From assembly GCF_029931775.1 (NCBI RefSeq), contig NC_079321.1, forward strand, positions 17,442,501 to 17,506,500: a stretch of 64,000 nt of DNA, given 5' to 3'. The DNA is from Euleptes europaea (Eukaryota > Chordata > Lepidosauria > Squamata > Sphaerodactylidae). A model generated the notes under the pieces. It was not told the DNA's origin. It worked only from the letters and a program-made list of their open reading frames with translations, and did not search any database. The position numbers and the translations under genes are program-made. This document shows positions 1 to 10,145 of the stretch, piece by piece; within the stretch, counting starts at the first letter, position 1; each line of letters begins with the position of its first letter.

Positions 1-145
1 GTATCTCCAGTTAAAGGCTCTGGGCAAGTAGGTGATGTGAAAGACCTCTGCCTGAGACCCTGGAGAGCCGGTGCCGGTCTGAGTAGACAATACTGACTTT
101 GATGGACCAAGGGTCTGATTCAGTGCAAGGCAGCTTCATGTGTTT
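1..145 (+). repeat. tRNA-derived SINE (family D), 3' part
   Basis: The 3' part of a SINE whose tRNA-like head lies off the left edge. The same sequence occurs in reverse near 39.64-39.85 kb, where the head with its box B-like motif can be seen. It is non-coding and probably Pol III-derived. Confidence 0.75.
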
Positions 146-149
146 ATGT

Positions 150-724
150 TCATATGATCACATGTCATATTATCTGCCTGGAAGGAATTACTGGAATCAG
201 TTATGGAAAGCGTTAAATACTGAAGCTTGGTCCTGTTAAGACAGACCTGATGATCAGGTGGGCTCAGTGGGCCAATGAAATGCCAGTCCTTGGTGGGGTC
301 ATCCCCCTTAAAGGTCAGGCATGTGATGGGAAGATTCTCTAGAAGCATCTTTTTCTCCTATGTAGAAGAGAAAACCAGACTGAAGCATTTGTAATGCAAA
401 TGGACTTTCTGCCCAAGGTTTCACATACATCTGATGTGTCAGATTGAGGCAAGAGCAGCTTTTAAGCTTCATGTGTAAAAGCACCTAGTCGTGGGTTGAT
501 GCACAGGGATCCACCCACCTCCAGAGGTTGCTGAAGGCCATTCTTGGCATGAGAGTCAGGTTCTTTATTGTACAGTCTTAAGCAGAGTTACCTTCTCTTG
601 TGTTGTTTGGAGTCAGTGGGTTTGGAAAAGTATAATTTAGGATTTAATTTCTACCTTGGGTACTCTGAACTGCCAGCTTACTGGGTATGATTTAGTGCTC
701 AGCTATCTAAACACAACCCTAGCA
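150..724. other. Unassigned intergenic sequence
   Basis: No exon, repeat family or structured motif is recognised here. Short open frames are present but show no family resemblance. Confidence 0.5.
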
Positions 725-880
725 GCAGCAGCAGCAGAAGAGTTGGTTTTTATATGCCGACTTTCTCTACCACTTAAGGGAGAAATCAAACTGCCTTACA
801 ATCACCTTCCCTTCCCCTCTCCACAGCAGAGACCCTGTGAGGTAGGTGGGGCTGAGAGAGGAATAAAAATAAGACTCCAT
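725..880 (-). repeat. SINE family B, 3' half
   Basis: Reverse copy of the commonest SINE in this window. Its sense 3' end reads through 'AAGTGGTAGAGAAAGTCGGC' and an 'AACCAACTCTT' tail. Here it starts with an (AGC)n/AGAAG stretch and ends in the 'GGTAGGTGGGGCTGAGAGAG' segment. The tRNA-like head is missing. Confidence 0.85.
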
Positions 881-1518
881 CCCCCCAATATCTTCAAATA
901 AAAAGTACTTAATGTTGTCATCAGTAAGAGGAATGCTTCCCCTTTATGCCATTTTCAAAGCCATATTTCTCTGGGACAGTTGTGCCTTTAAGTGAATTGT
1001 TTAGGAAATTGCATCATTATTAATTTCCTGCCTTTCTGTCATTTGACACTCTTTTGCTAAACTTTGATTTCCGTGGCACCATTCAAGATGGCAGGGTAAT
1101 GCCCGGCATATGGCTAAGGCCGCTGTGTTTTGTCAGGGCAGTTTTCTGAGATCTAAATTAGAGGCAGGCGTTCTTGATCACAGATCAGAGCAAAAATCTT
1201 CATTGAAGTCAGCTGGACTACTGAAGCGCTGAATTTGAATAAGCTCAGGATGAGCAAGGCTTGAGCAACTGAACAAAACAAAATCTACTGAAGATTAAAC
1301 AAAGGCGAGGCATCTAAATCCCACCACTGAACACATATATAAAGCACACATTAGACTCCTTAAGCTGAAAGTGCCTTATATCTATGGCAGAATCCACATG
1401 CCAGCAAATAGAGCCCCCACATGGTCATTTTCTCCACTCTTTCTTTACCCCAGCCCTCTGTGGCCGCCATTTCCTCCACATTTTGGGGCTTTAAAATACA
1501 ACAACTGGTAATTGGCAT

Positions 1519-1765
1519 AGTGCTATATATTGAGAGCCAGTGTGGCATAGTGGTAAGAGTATTACACTAGGATCTGGGAGACCCAGGTTCAAATCCCAAC
1601 ATTACCACGGGAGCTCACCCTATGCCAGTCCCTCTTTCAGCTTAACCTACCTCACAGGGTGGTTGTTGTGAGGATAAACTGGAGAGGGGGATGATGTAAG
1701 CCCCTTTGGGTTCTCATTGGGGAGAAAAGCAAAGTATAAATATCTCCATAAATAAATATGTTGCA
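1519..1765 (+). repeat. SINE family A (tRNA-derived), near full length
   Basis: Starts with a tRNA-like head (GAGAGCCAGTGTGGCATAGT) with a box B-like 'GGTTCAAATCCC', then a body 'CTACCTCACAGGGTGG', and ends in 'CAAAGTATAAATATCTCC' followed by an AATA-rich tail. Other copies occur at 17.3, 18.8, 20.05, 23.6, 26.2, 44.06, 56.6 and 63.3 kb. Confidence 0.85.
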
Positions 1766-1889
1766 ACAATATGTCAGCTGCTGTTTTGAAGCTCTAGGGA
1801 TATGTCAATTACAAAAATGTCATTGACATTTTGCTGTTGGTTAAAATTGATGATGTCAATTACCTAGTTTAAGAACAAGCTGCCAAAAG

Positions 1890-2210
1890 TGTTCTGAAGG
1901 TATGGGGAGGGACCATGGGGTAGGGGCTGGAGCCATGAAAATGCTGTTGAGGTCGGCAGGATCTGCAAAAATGTACACCTGTCTGCTTTGACAGGTGTCT
2001 TTCATAAAGAAGATATTTCCTAAAAGATCTAACCAAAGTGTGTTTGGGAAAGATCACAACAAAGTAGGTGAAAGCATACAAAGCGGACAATTAGGAGATC
2101 ATGTGGTGTGGGTAGATGCTGGAAAAAAACACCCTGTTCCAGTTTAGACAAGAAACCAAAGCAAACCCTCTCTGTGGAAGCAGCCTACAGTTCAAGAATC
2201 AAGGTATGTC
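1890..2210. repeat. Unclassified dispersed repeat, copy 1
   Basis: Shares a 'TTTGGGAAAGATCA' core and surrounding blocks (AAAGTAGGTGAAAGC, GGACAATTAG, CATGTGGTGTG) with 27.12-27.32 kb at clearly diverged identity. No open frame or terminal repeat identifies its class. Confidence 0.5.
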
Positions 2211-2647
2211 TCGGTGTGCCTCCATTCCATTGCCCAGTGGCACCTTATAAGAAAACTTTAGAACAACTCTGGAAAACTTGTTATTCCTGTTGTATTTCTT
2301 CAGCATGAATATCTGTCTCTGAGGAAACTCGACATTCTAAAAATCTTCAAACTATGTCATAAATTGTTTCAGATAGGGCAGGGTGCAGAACTGGGCATTT
2401 TGGTCTAGCACATTTTTTTCAGACAGAATTCATTGACATTGAAGATCAGATTGGTTTGAGTTCATTTCAGTGTGCAGCTGGTCACATTTTGTGCAGTGGG
2501 AAAATTGTGTAGTTGTCGCAAAGCTTGTGTGCCATAGGTCATATGGGGCCTAATAAGGAGCTAGGTTGTTTCTTAATAATAAATGAGAAATATGATAAAA
2601 TATTTTTCTGCCTTTTCTGGCAGCCTTCCCTCCTTTCTTTGTCTGTC

Positions 2648-2760
2648 ATGTTCCTTCCTTCCTTCCTTCCTTCCTTCCTTCCTTCCTTCCTTCCTTCCTT
2701 CCTTCCTTCCTTCCTTCCTTCCTTCCTTCCTTCCTTCCTTCCTTCCTTCCTTCCTTCCTT
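2648..2760. repeat. (CTTC)n microsatellite
   Basis: About 27 uninterrupted CTTC/TTCC units. Open frames across it on both strands encode only simple repeats and are not genes. The length and purity suggest it is polymorphic. A short related tract follows at about 3090-3110. Confidence 0.97.
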
Positions 2761-2769
2761 GGCTGTCTT

Positions 2770-3095
2770 AACAGCATTATAAGTCCTCGGTCAAAGCAGT
2801 GCCCTGGGCCCCCTATTTCACAACCACTCACGGGAATAAAAATGTAAATGGTCAATAAAATTAAAGATATATTTATTGGTACTTCCAACAAAATCAGTGT
2901 ATAAACATTTAAAAAAATGCTATACAGCAAAACTAATGCTAAATATGCATTTCCAATAACAAATATTTATAGTTAGTATAGTATTTATTTATTCATTGAC
3001 AGCAAGTCACAACATACATAGATTAGCATGGGACCCCTATTCTCGTGGGCCCCTGGGCAACTGCCCAGCATGCCCATGTGTTAAGATGGCCTTCC
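2770..3095. other. Unassigned A/T-rich sequence
   Basis: A/T-rich stretch between two CTTC tracts. It includes 'AGTATTTATTTATTCATTGAC', which could be a relic SINE or LINE tail. Nothing firm is recognisable. Confidence 0.4.
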
Positions 3096-3109
3096 TTCCT
3101 TCCTTCCTT

Positions 3110-3305
3110 CCCACATGAAGCCTGCTGGGTGATGTTGGACTAGTCACAGTTCTCTCTGAACTCTCTCAGCCCCACCTACCTCACAGGGTGTCTGTTGTGG
3201 GGAGGGGAGGGGAAGAAAATTGTAAGCTGGATTGATTCTTCCTTAAGTGGTAGAGAAAGTCGGCATATAACAACCAACTCCTCCTCCTCCTCCTCCTTCT
3301 TCTTC
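3110..3305 (+). repeat. SINE family B, 3' half
   Basis: Sense copy beginning at 'CCACATGAAGCC' and running through 'CCCACCTACCTCACAGGGTG' to the 'AAGTGGTAGAGAAAGTCGGC' terminus and a (TCC)n/(TTC)n tail. The head is lost at the junction with the CTTC tract. Confidence 0.85.
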
Positions 3306-3309
3306 TCTG

Positions 3310-3930
3310 CCATTGTCCTCTTTCTCTCCCCTTCATTTTTCTTCTTATCTTCCTTTGTTTCAGTTAGAAAAAAGCACCAGGGTGTGTGCTTGTGGACTGA
3401 ATGAAGTACACTCTGGTGCCTGCTTATGCAGGTGTGTGTGGGGAGTTCAGAACAAGCTCTGAGTTGGATCCAGTGCCACAGAAATCAAACCAGTCCCTGC
3501 TGGTTTTCCCACACCACCTGCCATTTGTCAGAGATACCTTGCTCATTACTGTCAACCTCCTTCAAAAACACTGCCATTTGAATAGCAACTGGGACTTTGC
3601 TAAACAGAGAATATCTGTCCCAATGAGATATATGATTATTACAGTAACATGGCAAGTTGATTGCATTGTTTAAGTGACAAATGAACATTCAATTCAATGA
3701 AGGCTCATGTTAGATTTGAACAGGGTTTATTGTTCAAAGTTTGGAAACATGGGGAGAAAGAGGCCATTTGAATGCAAAGCCAGGGGAAACCAGGCTTGCT
3801 TCGTTGGGGGACGGGGTGGAATGCAGCACTTCCTGATTTCAAGGCCACCCCCTTGAAAGAAGGGGGGATTAATGGGCTTTGAGGCTTTCCTCCCTAAACA
3901 AAGTCATTGGCTATGGAAATATCAAATAAC
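3310..3930. other. Unassigned intergenic sequence
   Basis: Short open frames lie on both strands (for example 3401-3673 plus) but none shows a recognisable domain, splice pattern or repeat family. Confidence 0.4.
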
Positions 3931-4185
3931 TTATTTTTTTAGTAAGAAGGAAATACAAGAACAAATGAAAAAGCCTTTGAGGAATTAGTTGATAAGATTG
4001 ATGTAAAGGAAAGGAAATTGATTTCAAGAATATACAAGATATTAATTGATCTGGAATATAAAACTGCATCATCATTAAAGAGGATATGGGAAGGAGAGTT
4101 AAAAATGAATCTGAGTGAGGGGGAGTGGAAGGAAATTTTTAAAAGACCCCCATTCAAATCGATATCCATGAAAATTCAGAAACAT

Positions 4186-4354
4186 GGTATAAAAGTATTG
4201 TCGAAGGCTTTCACGGTTAGAGTTCATTGGTTCTTGTAGGTTATCCGGGCTGTGTAACCGTGGTCTTGGTATTTTCTTTCCTGACGTTTCGCCAGCAGCT
4301 GTGGCAGGCATCTTCAGAGGAGTAACACTGAAGGACAGTGGTATAAAAGTATTG
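4186..4354 (-). mobile_element. Small hammerhead-bearing insert in L1
   Basis: A 139-bp insert (4201-4339) is flanked by a perfect 15-bp direct repeat, GGTATAAAAGTATTG (4186-4200 and 4340-4354). The L1 sequence resumes directly after it. On the minus strand it holds a hammerhead-like core (4279-4321). The same sequence type recurs at 50827-51094 inside a Penelope-like element. The size, target duplication and ribozyme-like core resemble the retrozymes described in animals, or a 5'-truncated Penelope-like tail. No protein is encoded. Confidence 0.7.
4279..4321 (-). ncRNA. Hammerhead ribozyme-like motif, copy 1
   Basis: On the minus strand the order is TCCT, CTGAAGA, T, GCC, a 13-nt loop, GGC, GAAA, C, GTC, AGGA. 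TCCT pairs with AGGA (helix I), GCC pairs with GGC (helix II), and CTGANGA, GAAA and GTC are the invariant hammerhead core elements. One extra T separates CTGAAGA from helix II, so cleavage activity is uncertain. The copy at 50878-50920 keeps all paired and core positions and differs only in the loop. Confidence 0.6.
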
Positions 4355-4799
4355 CAGAAATGGTACTTTATCCCACAAAAATTACATCTTATAAATAAGG
4401 TAGTAGATAGGCATTGTTGGAGAGGATGTGGGGAAATTGGTACATTTATTCACAAGTGGTGGGACTGTCCAGTTTTACAAAAATTTTGGAAAGAAACCTT
4501 TAAGGAAATTGAGGCTGTTACCAAAGAAAAAAATAGAACCCTCAGTGCAGATAGTTCTCCTGAATCTATTTTTTAACGAAAACCAGAATTGTACACAGAA
4601 AACATTAGTAAGTTTTTTTTATTATTATAGCAGCGAGGTTGGTAATTACCACGAATTGGAAAATGGCAGAAAATATTATGTTGGACAGCTGGTGACAGAA
4701 AATAAAAATGTTCATGATTTTGGAAAAAATTACTTTTAATACCAGAGTAATTCAAGGATATAAGGTGGGGGAAGAATTTAATAAGGTGTGGGGTAATTT

Positions 4800-5100
4800 G
4801 TTACTTTATTTCGGTAAAACCTCTGACTGTAATATAAGCAATTTAATTAGGTAAACCAATATTTTATGTCTTAATGAGCAGAGAATTAGTGGAATGTATT
4901 GAAGCTCCCATTGGGGTTTGCAAATGAAGTTCAAGAATGGTCCTTTTCTTTGGTCTATGTAATTTTTGTGCTGCCCCCTTGCCTCTTAATACCCCCCTAG
5001 GTAATCCCACTGCCCCCAGGGGGTGGTACTGCCCACTTTGGGAACCACTGCTCTAGATCTTCCAGTCAGTTTTTGAAAATAAATAGTTCCTATTTAAGCA
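4800..5100. other. Unassigned intergenic sequence
   Basis: A/T-rich sequence, possibly the L1 3' UTR at first. The segment at 5020-5050 (GGTACTGCCCACTTTGGGAA, then CCACTGC) looks like one end of a hAT-like MITE, but no partner end is seen. Confidence 0.35.
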
Positions 5101-5104
5101 AGGG

Positions 5105-5258
5105 CCCTGACTTGGATGACCCAGGCTAGCCTGATCTCATCAGATCTCAGAAGTTAAGCAGGGTCGGTCCTGGCTAGTACTTGGATGGGAGACCACCAAG
5201 GAATAGCTGGGTCGTTATGCAGAGGAAGGCAATGGCAAACCACTTCTGAATGTCTCTT
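5105..5258 (+). repeat. 5S rRNA-derived SINE, copy 1
   Basis: Contains the internal promoter region of 5S rRNA in recognisable form: GATCTCATCAGATCTCAGAA, then TTAAGCAGGGTCGG and TAGTACTTGGATGGGAGACC. The 5S ends are missing and the sequence continues into a tail 'GGCAATGGCAAACCACTTCT'. This marks a SINE3-type retroposon, not a 5S gene. A reverse copy lies at 12455-12662. Confidence 0.85.
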
Positions 5259-5279
5259 GCCAGCGTGGTGTAGTAGTTG
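5259..5279 (+). repeat. SINE head fragment next to the copia insertion
   Basis: The tRNA-like SINE head 'GCCAGCGTGGTGTAGTAGTT' starts here and is cut off where the copia-type element begins at 5280. Confidence 0.6.
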
Positions 5280-5811
5280 TGTTGGGGAATCGGGGCCCCA
5301 GTTCCTGTAAAGGGAACCCCGATATTTAATTTTCTGCTACCAAATCAGAGGGATTGGATCGTTCCTCTTGAACTATGAGAATTGAGATCACACACACGCA
5401 CAAAAGAGGCAAGATGCATTTGTCTTGAAGTAAAACAATCTTTACTCTAACTCAGGGTAGGGAAAAAGTCACTGGGATACAAAACAAATAATATCTGTCT
5501 ACATTCTATGTTTCCTATACTTGCCAAAACCTTTGGCAAGGCACTAAGCTTACTTACGAGTAGGCACCCTTAGCAAAAGGAGAGCCTCTCTCCATCCTGC
5601 CTGTTCAGCAGTCAAGCAAAAGGAGAATGTGGCGTGGTCAACTGCTTTCAGTTCTAACAAAGAAATCGAAAGCAGTTGAACATGCAAAATAGTTGTATAC
5701 GTGACCCTCGGGCACTATTGCAATGGCCACTACACTGACCATTAGGTTAGTTGCAATATTAACCCTTTAACTGTCTGATATGTAACAAAGCTCGCTCTCT
5801 AATACCCAACA
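5280..5811 (-). repeat. copia-type element, 3' LTR
   Basis: 532-bp LTR, on the 3' side in element orientation. Its ends are TGTTGG and CCAACA. It is 7 bp longer than its partner and otherwise appears the same by eye. Confidence 0.95.
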
Positions 5812-5822
5812 ATCCCCTTTTC
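5812..5822 (-). other. Polypurine tract
   Basis: Directly internal to the 3' LTR, the minus strand reads GAAAAGGGGAT. This is the expected plus-strand DNA priming site of an LTR retroelement. Confidence 0.7.
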
Positions 5823-5837
5823 GAGGTTTAGTTACAT

Positions 5838-8800
5838 TCAGACATATAAACACAATGCATCACGCAAGTATTCAAACTGTTGTCTGGGCAGTGGCTTCGT
5901 CAGGATATCGGCCACCATCTCTTTACTTTCACAGTACTTCACTACTACGAGACCTCTTTCTTGTTTGTCCTTTACTGAGTCCATTTTGAGTCGAAGAAGT
6001 TTCTTCCCTTTCTTAGAGTTCTCGCCATTCAGTAGTGCTATACACGATTGATTGTCCTCAAACATTGTAGCAGGTGTCAGTTCATCTAATCCAAAGTCGC
6101 GTAGCAGTTCAATTATCTCTTCCAGCTCTGTACATGCGCACTTGGCTGCTATGCATTCTGCTTCAGTTGAAGATGTTGACACAACTTGCTGTTTCTGGCT
6201 GGTCCAGGAGATTAGGTTTTCTCCAAAGTAGAACAGATATCCACTTGTAGATTTGCTGTCTGTTCTAGTACCACCTAGACTAGCATCCATGTATCCTATC
6301 AGTTTCAGCTCAGTATTTGGAGTTATCTTCAACTTCAAATCAACAGTTTTCTTTAAGTATTGTGTGAGGTGTTTGATTGCATTCCAATCATGTTCTGCAG
6401 GTGTGCTGGTCCTTCTACTTAGGATTCCAACTGCTGCACTTATATCCGGTCTACTAACGTTGCTCAAGTATAGAAGTTTTCCAATAGCTTCTCTGTATTT
6501 GTGATTGTTAGGCAATAGTTCACCTCCGTCTAGATCCATATATGAAGGGTCAAGTGGAGTGTTCTTGGTCTTGCACTCCTTCATATTCATGAATTGCAGA
6601 AATTCCAGTATCTTGTTCCTTTGATTGATTGAAAATCCATTGTCTTGGTTTCTTTCAATCTCCATTCCAAGATAGTTCTTTACTTCTCCAAGTAGTTTCA
6701 CTTCTACTGATTCATTCAGTTTGTTTGCAATTTCTTTTGCAGCTTCTTCAGTGTCAGAACAAATCAGAAGATCATCTACAAAGGCCAAAACAAAGTCCCA
6801 TCCATCATCCTTCTTCCTTCTGAATAAGCATTTCTCTATATTTCCTTGTTCAAAACCTTGAGCTTTCAATAATGAGGTTAGTTTGTGGTTCCATGCTCTT
6901 GCTGACTGTTTGAGCCCATATAAAGTCTTTTCAAGTTTACAAACTTGATTTTTAGTATCACAGTCCTTTAATCCTGGTGGAAGTTCCATGTATATTTCTT
7001 CTGATAAGTCTCCATTCAGGAAAGCTGTTTTGACGTCGAGTTGCAGTACCACTTTATTCCTGGAGGCGGCTATACTCAGCAAAGTCCTTATAGCCGTGTG
7101 ACTAATCACAGGTGCGTAGGTTTCTGTGTAGTCAGTTCCATACTTCTGGGTAAATCCTTTTGCAACTAGTCTTGCTTTGTATTTGTCAACAGTTCCATCC
7201 GAATTTTTCTTGACCTTGAACACCCATTTACATCCCACAGTCCTTTTGTTTGGTGGGAGTTTGGTTAGTTTCCAGGTATTATTCTTCTGCAGTGAGTCTA
7301 ATTCTTCTTGAATTGCCTTCAGCCATCTTGACCGCTCCCCATCGGGCAACTTTTGCAGTTCGTCCCAACTTGAGGGTTCCACGTGGCTGTCAATTCTAGT
7401 GAAAAGACTCAGTTTCTCTGCTGGTATTCCTTTTGTAGTCCTTGTAGATCTTCTTAAGGTCTGAGAGGGTTCCGCTGTTCCATCAGCACCGGGATCAACC
7501 CCTTTTGAATCTGCAGTCTCTTGCTGTTCCGCAGGAGCAGGTGGATTGCAATCCCATGCTGTAAATGGAATCTCTATGGTTTCCTCTTCACAAACCTCTG
7601 GATCATCAAAGTTATTAATTTGTTGATTATTAATAACATTTCTTTCATTTATATATACTGCATTCAATATTTGTAAATTGTAAGTCTTAATGTCCATTAT
7701 CCTGTACCCTTTTGAGAAAGGATGGTATCCCACAAGAATTCCAAGTTCTGTAGTAGGATCCATTTCCCCCCTTTTCTCCTTTGGGATGTATGCAAACACA
7801 CGAGATCCAAATGCTTTCAAGTGTTTCAGACTAGGCTTCCTGCCATTCCATCTTTCATATGGAGTCATGTTGATAGCACTTGAAATTGTCCTGTTGTAAA
7901 GGTAAGCTGCTGTATTTACACATTCTCCCCAGCAGGGGTAAGGCAAACCTGCCTGTAGCATTAAGCATCTTGCACTTTCCATCAGAGTTCTGTTAAACCT
8001 TTCTGACAACCCATTGTTCCTAGGGGTATATGCAACTGAGGTTGCATGCTCTATTCCTTCAGATTCAAGAATTTCTTTCATTTCTTTATTAAGGTACTCA
8101 GTCCCTCTGTCAGTGTACAATAACTTTATTCCTTTGTCATGTTTATTCTTCATCAGGGCAACATAAGCTTTAAACTTTTCAGCTACTTCAGTCTTTGATT
8201 TCAACAAACACACATATGCAAATCTTGAAGCGCTGTCTATGAAATGCAGAACATATTTTGCCCCTCCTGCTGAAGCCTTGAGTGGGCCAATCAAGTCTGA
8301 GTGCACTTCTTCCAAAATCTCTGCCTTAACACTGCTTGTCCTCTGCACGTGCTTAGGCGCTGTTCCCTTTCCTCTGAGACACACTTCACAACGTTCTTTG
8401 TCCTTAAAGCATTCCTTAACTGGCATTCCACAATCAATCAGCAGTTGCTTCACTGACTTAAAGTTTTTATGAGCTAGTTTCACGTGCCATTGGTACAAAC
8501 AGTCCTTGTGGTTACAATCTGCAGCCTTCTGCTCTGTCAATCCTTTATTAAAAGCAACTAGGCACTTTGATTCTTCCTCAACATTATCCTCATTTCCATC
8601 AAAATCACTTTCATCAGAATCAACATTGCTCTCAAAATCACTACAAGCATATTCTTCCAATTGACTTGCAACATTCTCCAGGCAATAGTGTGAGCCTACT
8701 GATAGCACTGGGTATTCTCTCCCATCAGAATCAAATAAGCGACATTTGTCTCTTTTTATAGACACTTCAAAATCTGCATCCACTAGTTTATTCACGGACA

Positions 8801-9305
8801 ATAAATTTTCATCTGAATTAGGCATTAGGAATACGTCTTGTAAGGTTAAATGCATTACATTTCCACAATAGCTTTGAATTGCAATAGAAACTTCTCCTTT
8901 CTGAGTGCATAGAAATCTTTCTCCACAAGCCATAACTAATGTTTCATCACAAGGCTCTAGAAAGTCAAAAGCTGATCTCAAGCCAGACACATGTACATCT
9001 GCACCACTGTCCAGAACAAATGTATTTACACGCCTTAAATAATCTTTGGTCGAGGCTTTATTCGAGACTAGATAAGCCTTTGGCTGGTGGGGCCATCTGG
9101 GCTTCCCTTGGCTTGGACTCCCTCTTGTGGATGATTGGGGCTGTTGCCTCCCATTTCCATCCCTCTCCCTTTGTGAGGATTTGGCGGGCTTTTCTTCCCG
9201 GCGAGAGGGGGGGGGGAATTTCTCCCTTTGTTTCACGTTTCTCACATTGAAACGACCGGTGACCATGCTTTTTACATGAGAAGCATCTGATTGTGGATTT
9301 GTCAT
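5838..9305 (-). CDS. pol: copia-type pol polyprotein (fossil element)
   Basis: An open frame of 1155 codons. In order it carries an aspartic protease motif LDSGADVHVSG (near residue 98), an HHCC integrase zinc finger (WHVKLAHKN...CEVCLRGK), the integrase core, a copia-type reverse transcriptase with DVKTAFLNGDL and FVDDLLI, and RNase H (STSSTEAE region). Integrase before reverse transcriptase is diagnostic of Ty1/copia rather than gypsy or retroviruses. No envelope is present. gag and pol occupy overlapping frames; Ty1-type elements are known to join such frames by programmed frameshifting. Confidence 0.93.
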   Translation of the reverse strand: MTNPQSDASHVKSMVTGRFNVRNVKQREKFPPPSRREEKPAKSSQRERDGNGRQQPQSSTRGSPSQGKPRWPHQPKAYLVSNKASTKDYLRRVNTFVLDSGADVHVSGLRSAFDFLEPCDETLVMACGERFLCTQKGEVSIAIQSYCGNVMHLTLQDVFLMPNSDENLLSVNKLVDADFEVSIKRDKCRLFDSDGREYPVLSVGSHYCLENVASQLEEYACSDFESNVDSDESDFDGNEDNVEEESKCLVAFNKGLTEQKAADCNHKDCLYQWHVKLAHKNFKSVKQLLIDCGMPVKECFKDKERCEVCLRGKGTAPKHVQRTSSVKAEILEEVHSDLIGPLKASAGGAKYVLHFIDSASRFAYVCLLKSKTEVAEKFKAYVALMKNKHDKGIKLLYTDRGTEYLNKEMKEILESEGIEHATSVAYTPRNNGLSERFNRTLMESARCLMLQAGLPYPCWGECVNTAAYLYNRTISSAINMTPYERWNGRKPSLKHLKAFGSRVFAYIPKEKRGEMDPTTELGILVGYHPFSKGYRIMDIKTYNLQILNAVYINERNVINNQQINNFDDPEVCEEETIEIPFTAWDCNPPAPAEQQETADSKGVDPGADGTAEPSQTLRRSTRTTKGIPAEKLSLFTRIDSHVEPSSWDELQKLPDGERSRWLKAIQEELDSLQKNNTWKLTKLPPNKRTVGCKWVFKVKKNSDGTVDKYKARLVAKGFTQKYGTDYTETYAPVISHTAIRTLLSIAASRNKVVLQLDVKTAFLNGDLSEEIYMELPPGLKDCDTKNQVCKLEKTLYGLKQSARAWNHKLTSLLKAQGFEQGNIEKCLFRRKKDDGWDFVLAFVDDLLICSDTEEAAKEIANKLNESVEVKLLGEVKNYLGMEIERNQDNGFSINQRNKILEFLQFMNMKECKTKNTPLDPSYMDLDGGELLPNNHKYREAIGKLLYLSNVSRPDISAAVGILSRRTSTPAEHDWNAIKHLTQYLKKTVDLKLKITPNTELKLIGYMDASLGGTRTDSKSTSGYLFYFGENLISWTSQKQQVVSTSSTEAECIAAKCACTELEEIIELLRDFGLDELTPATMFEDNQSCIALLNGENSKKGKKLLRLKMDSVKDKQERGLVVVKYCESKEMVADILTKPLPRQQFEYLRDALCLYV

Positions 9306-9936
9306 TTACACGCAGTACAGACACTCCACGAGATAATTCCCTCTCTTGGCTCCTGTCTGCGTCAAACTGTTTAAGTGCAGTCACCAGCTTAGTAAGGGTC
9401 AAGTCCTCTCTACCCAAAAGATTCCTTTTTTCAGCGTTATATTTAAAATGCAAACTTCCCAGAAATAGTAGGAGGAACTCCTCTTCACCGATTTCCCCTC
9501 CTACAGCCTTCAACTCTGATTCCATATCTTGCATTTTCTTAAGGTGTTGCAAGAGGGTCATATCTCCAGACATTCTATTTGCATACAGTCTAGTTTTTAA
9601 AATCATTTTCTGGGTTTTGGACACAGTTCCAAATTTCTCATTGAGTACATTAAGCATTTTCTTGCTGGTATCATTATTCAAAATTATCGCTGTCTCTTCC
9701 GGATTAATTGAGTTGGCAATCAAATTCATTGCCTGGGCATCTGCAATCTTAAATTTCTTTAGGGCTTCTCTATCTGTGTCAGCTGGCGGGTCCTCATTCA
9801 AAACGTGATTCACCCCAATTGCTGTTAAAGCATTTTCCACCATTCTCTTCCATACTGGAAAGGAGGTTTGGGTGATATGTGGGACAGAAACAGACTGGGG
9901 CTCTTTTGAATTCATACTTTCCTTATCGTTGCTCAT
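9058..9936 (-). CDS. gag: copia-type gag (fossil element)
   Basis: An open frame of 292 codons with an N-terminal UBN2/copia-type gag region (PVWKRMVENAL...LNEKFGTVSKTQKM) and one CX2CX4HX4C zinc knuckle, CFSCKKHGHRSFQC, near residues 218-231. This is the structural protein of the element. It overlaps the start of the pol frame. Confidence 0.9.
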   Translation of the reverse strand: MSNDKESMNSKEPQSVSVPHITQTSFPVWKRMVENALTAIGVNHVLNEDPPADTDREALKKFKIADAQAMNLIANSINPEETAIILNNDTSKKMLNVLNEKFGTVSKTQKMILKTRLYANRMSGDMTLLQHLKKMQDMESELKAVGGEIGEEEFLLLFLGSLHFKYNAEKRNLLGREDLTLTKLVTALKQFDADRSQERELSRGVSVLRVNDKSTIRCFSCKKHGHRSFQCEKRETKGEIPPPLSPGRKARQILTKGEGWKWEATAPIIHKRESKPREAQMAPPAKGLSSLE

Positions 9937-10145
9937 TCCAGCGGCTCAGGGCTGCTTTCCTCCTCACAGGATCCAAGCGCGGGGTTGTGTTTCCTGCCGT
10001 CCTTTGCAGACCAGGCTGCTGGCTCCGTCACAGGAAAATTCCCTCTGGGCGTTTGTAAATCCTTTCGTCTCCAGTGAAGATCCCAAAAGCAAAAAAAAGG
10101 TGCGGTGTGATCCTATCTCAATAGTCAAAATAAAAACCAAGCGTA

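Larger units (their letters stand above)
3932..4795 (+). mobile_element. L1-type LINE, ORF2 C-terminal fragment
   Basis: Translates to the C-terminal part of an L1 ORF2 protein. Upstream of the insert it has an RIYKILIDLE...LKRIWEGEL segment; downstream come QKWYFIPQKL, a CWRGCGEIGTFIHKWWDCP zinc-knuckle-like motif and LQKFWKETF. These match the typical L1 'CWRC...H.WW.CP' region. The reading frame is degraded, so this is a 5'-truncated, dead copy. It is split by a 139-bp insert at 4201-4339 with a 15-bp target duplication. Confidence 0.85.

Noticed and set aside
2513-2930. Open frames through the CTTC tract
   Set aside because: They encode pure tetranucleotide repeats (FLPS or KEGR).
5125-5225. 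Possible 5S rRNA gene
   Set aside because: Only the internal part matches 5S. Both gene ends are missing and a SINE tail follows.
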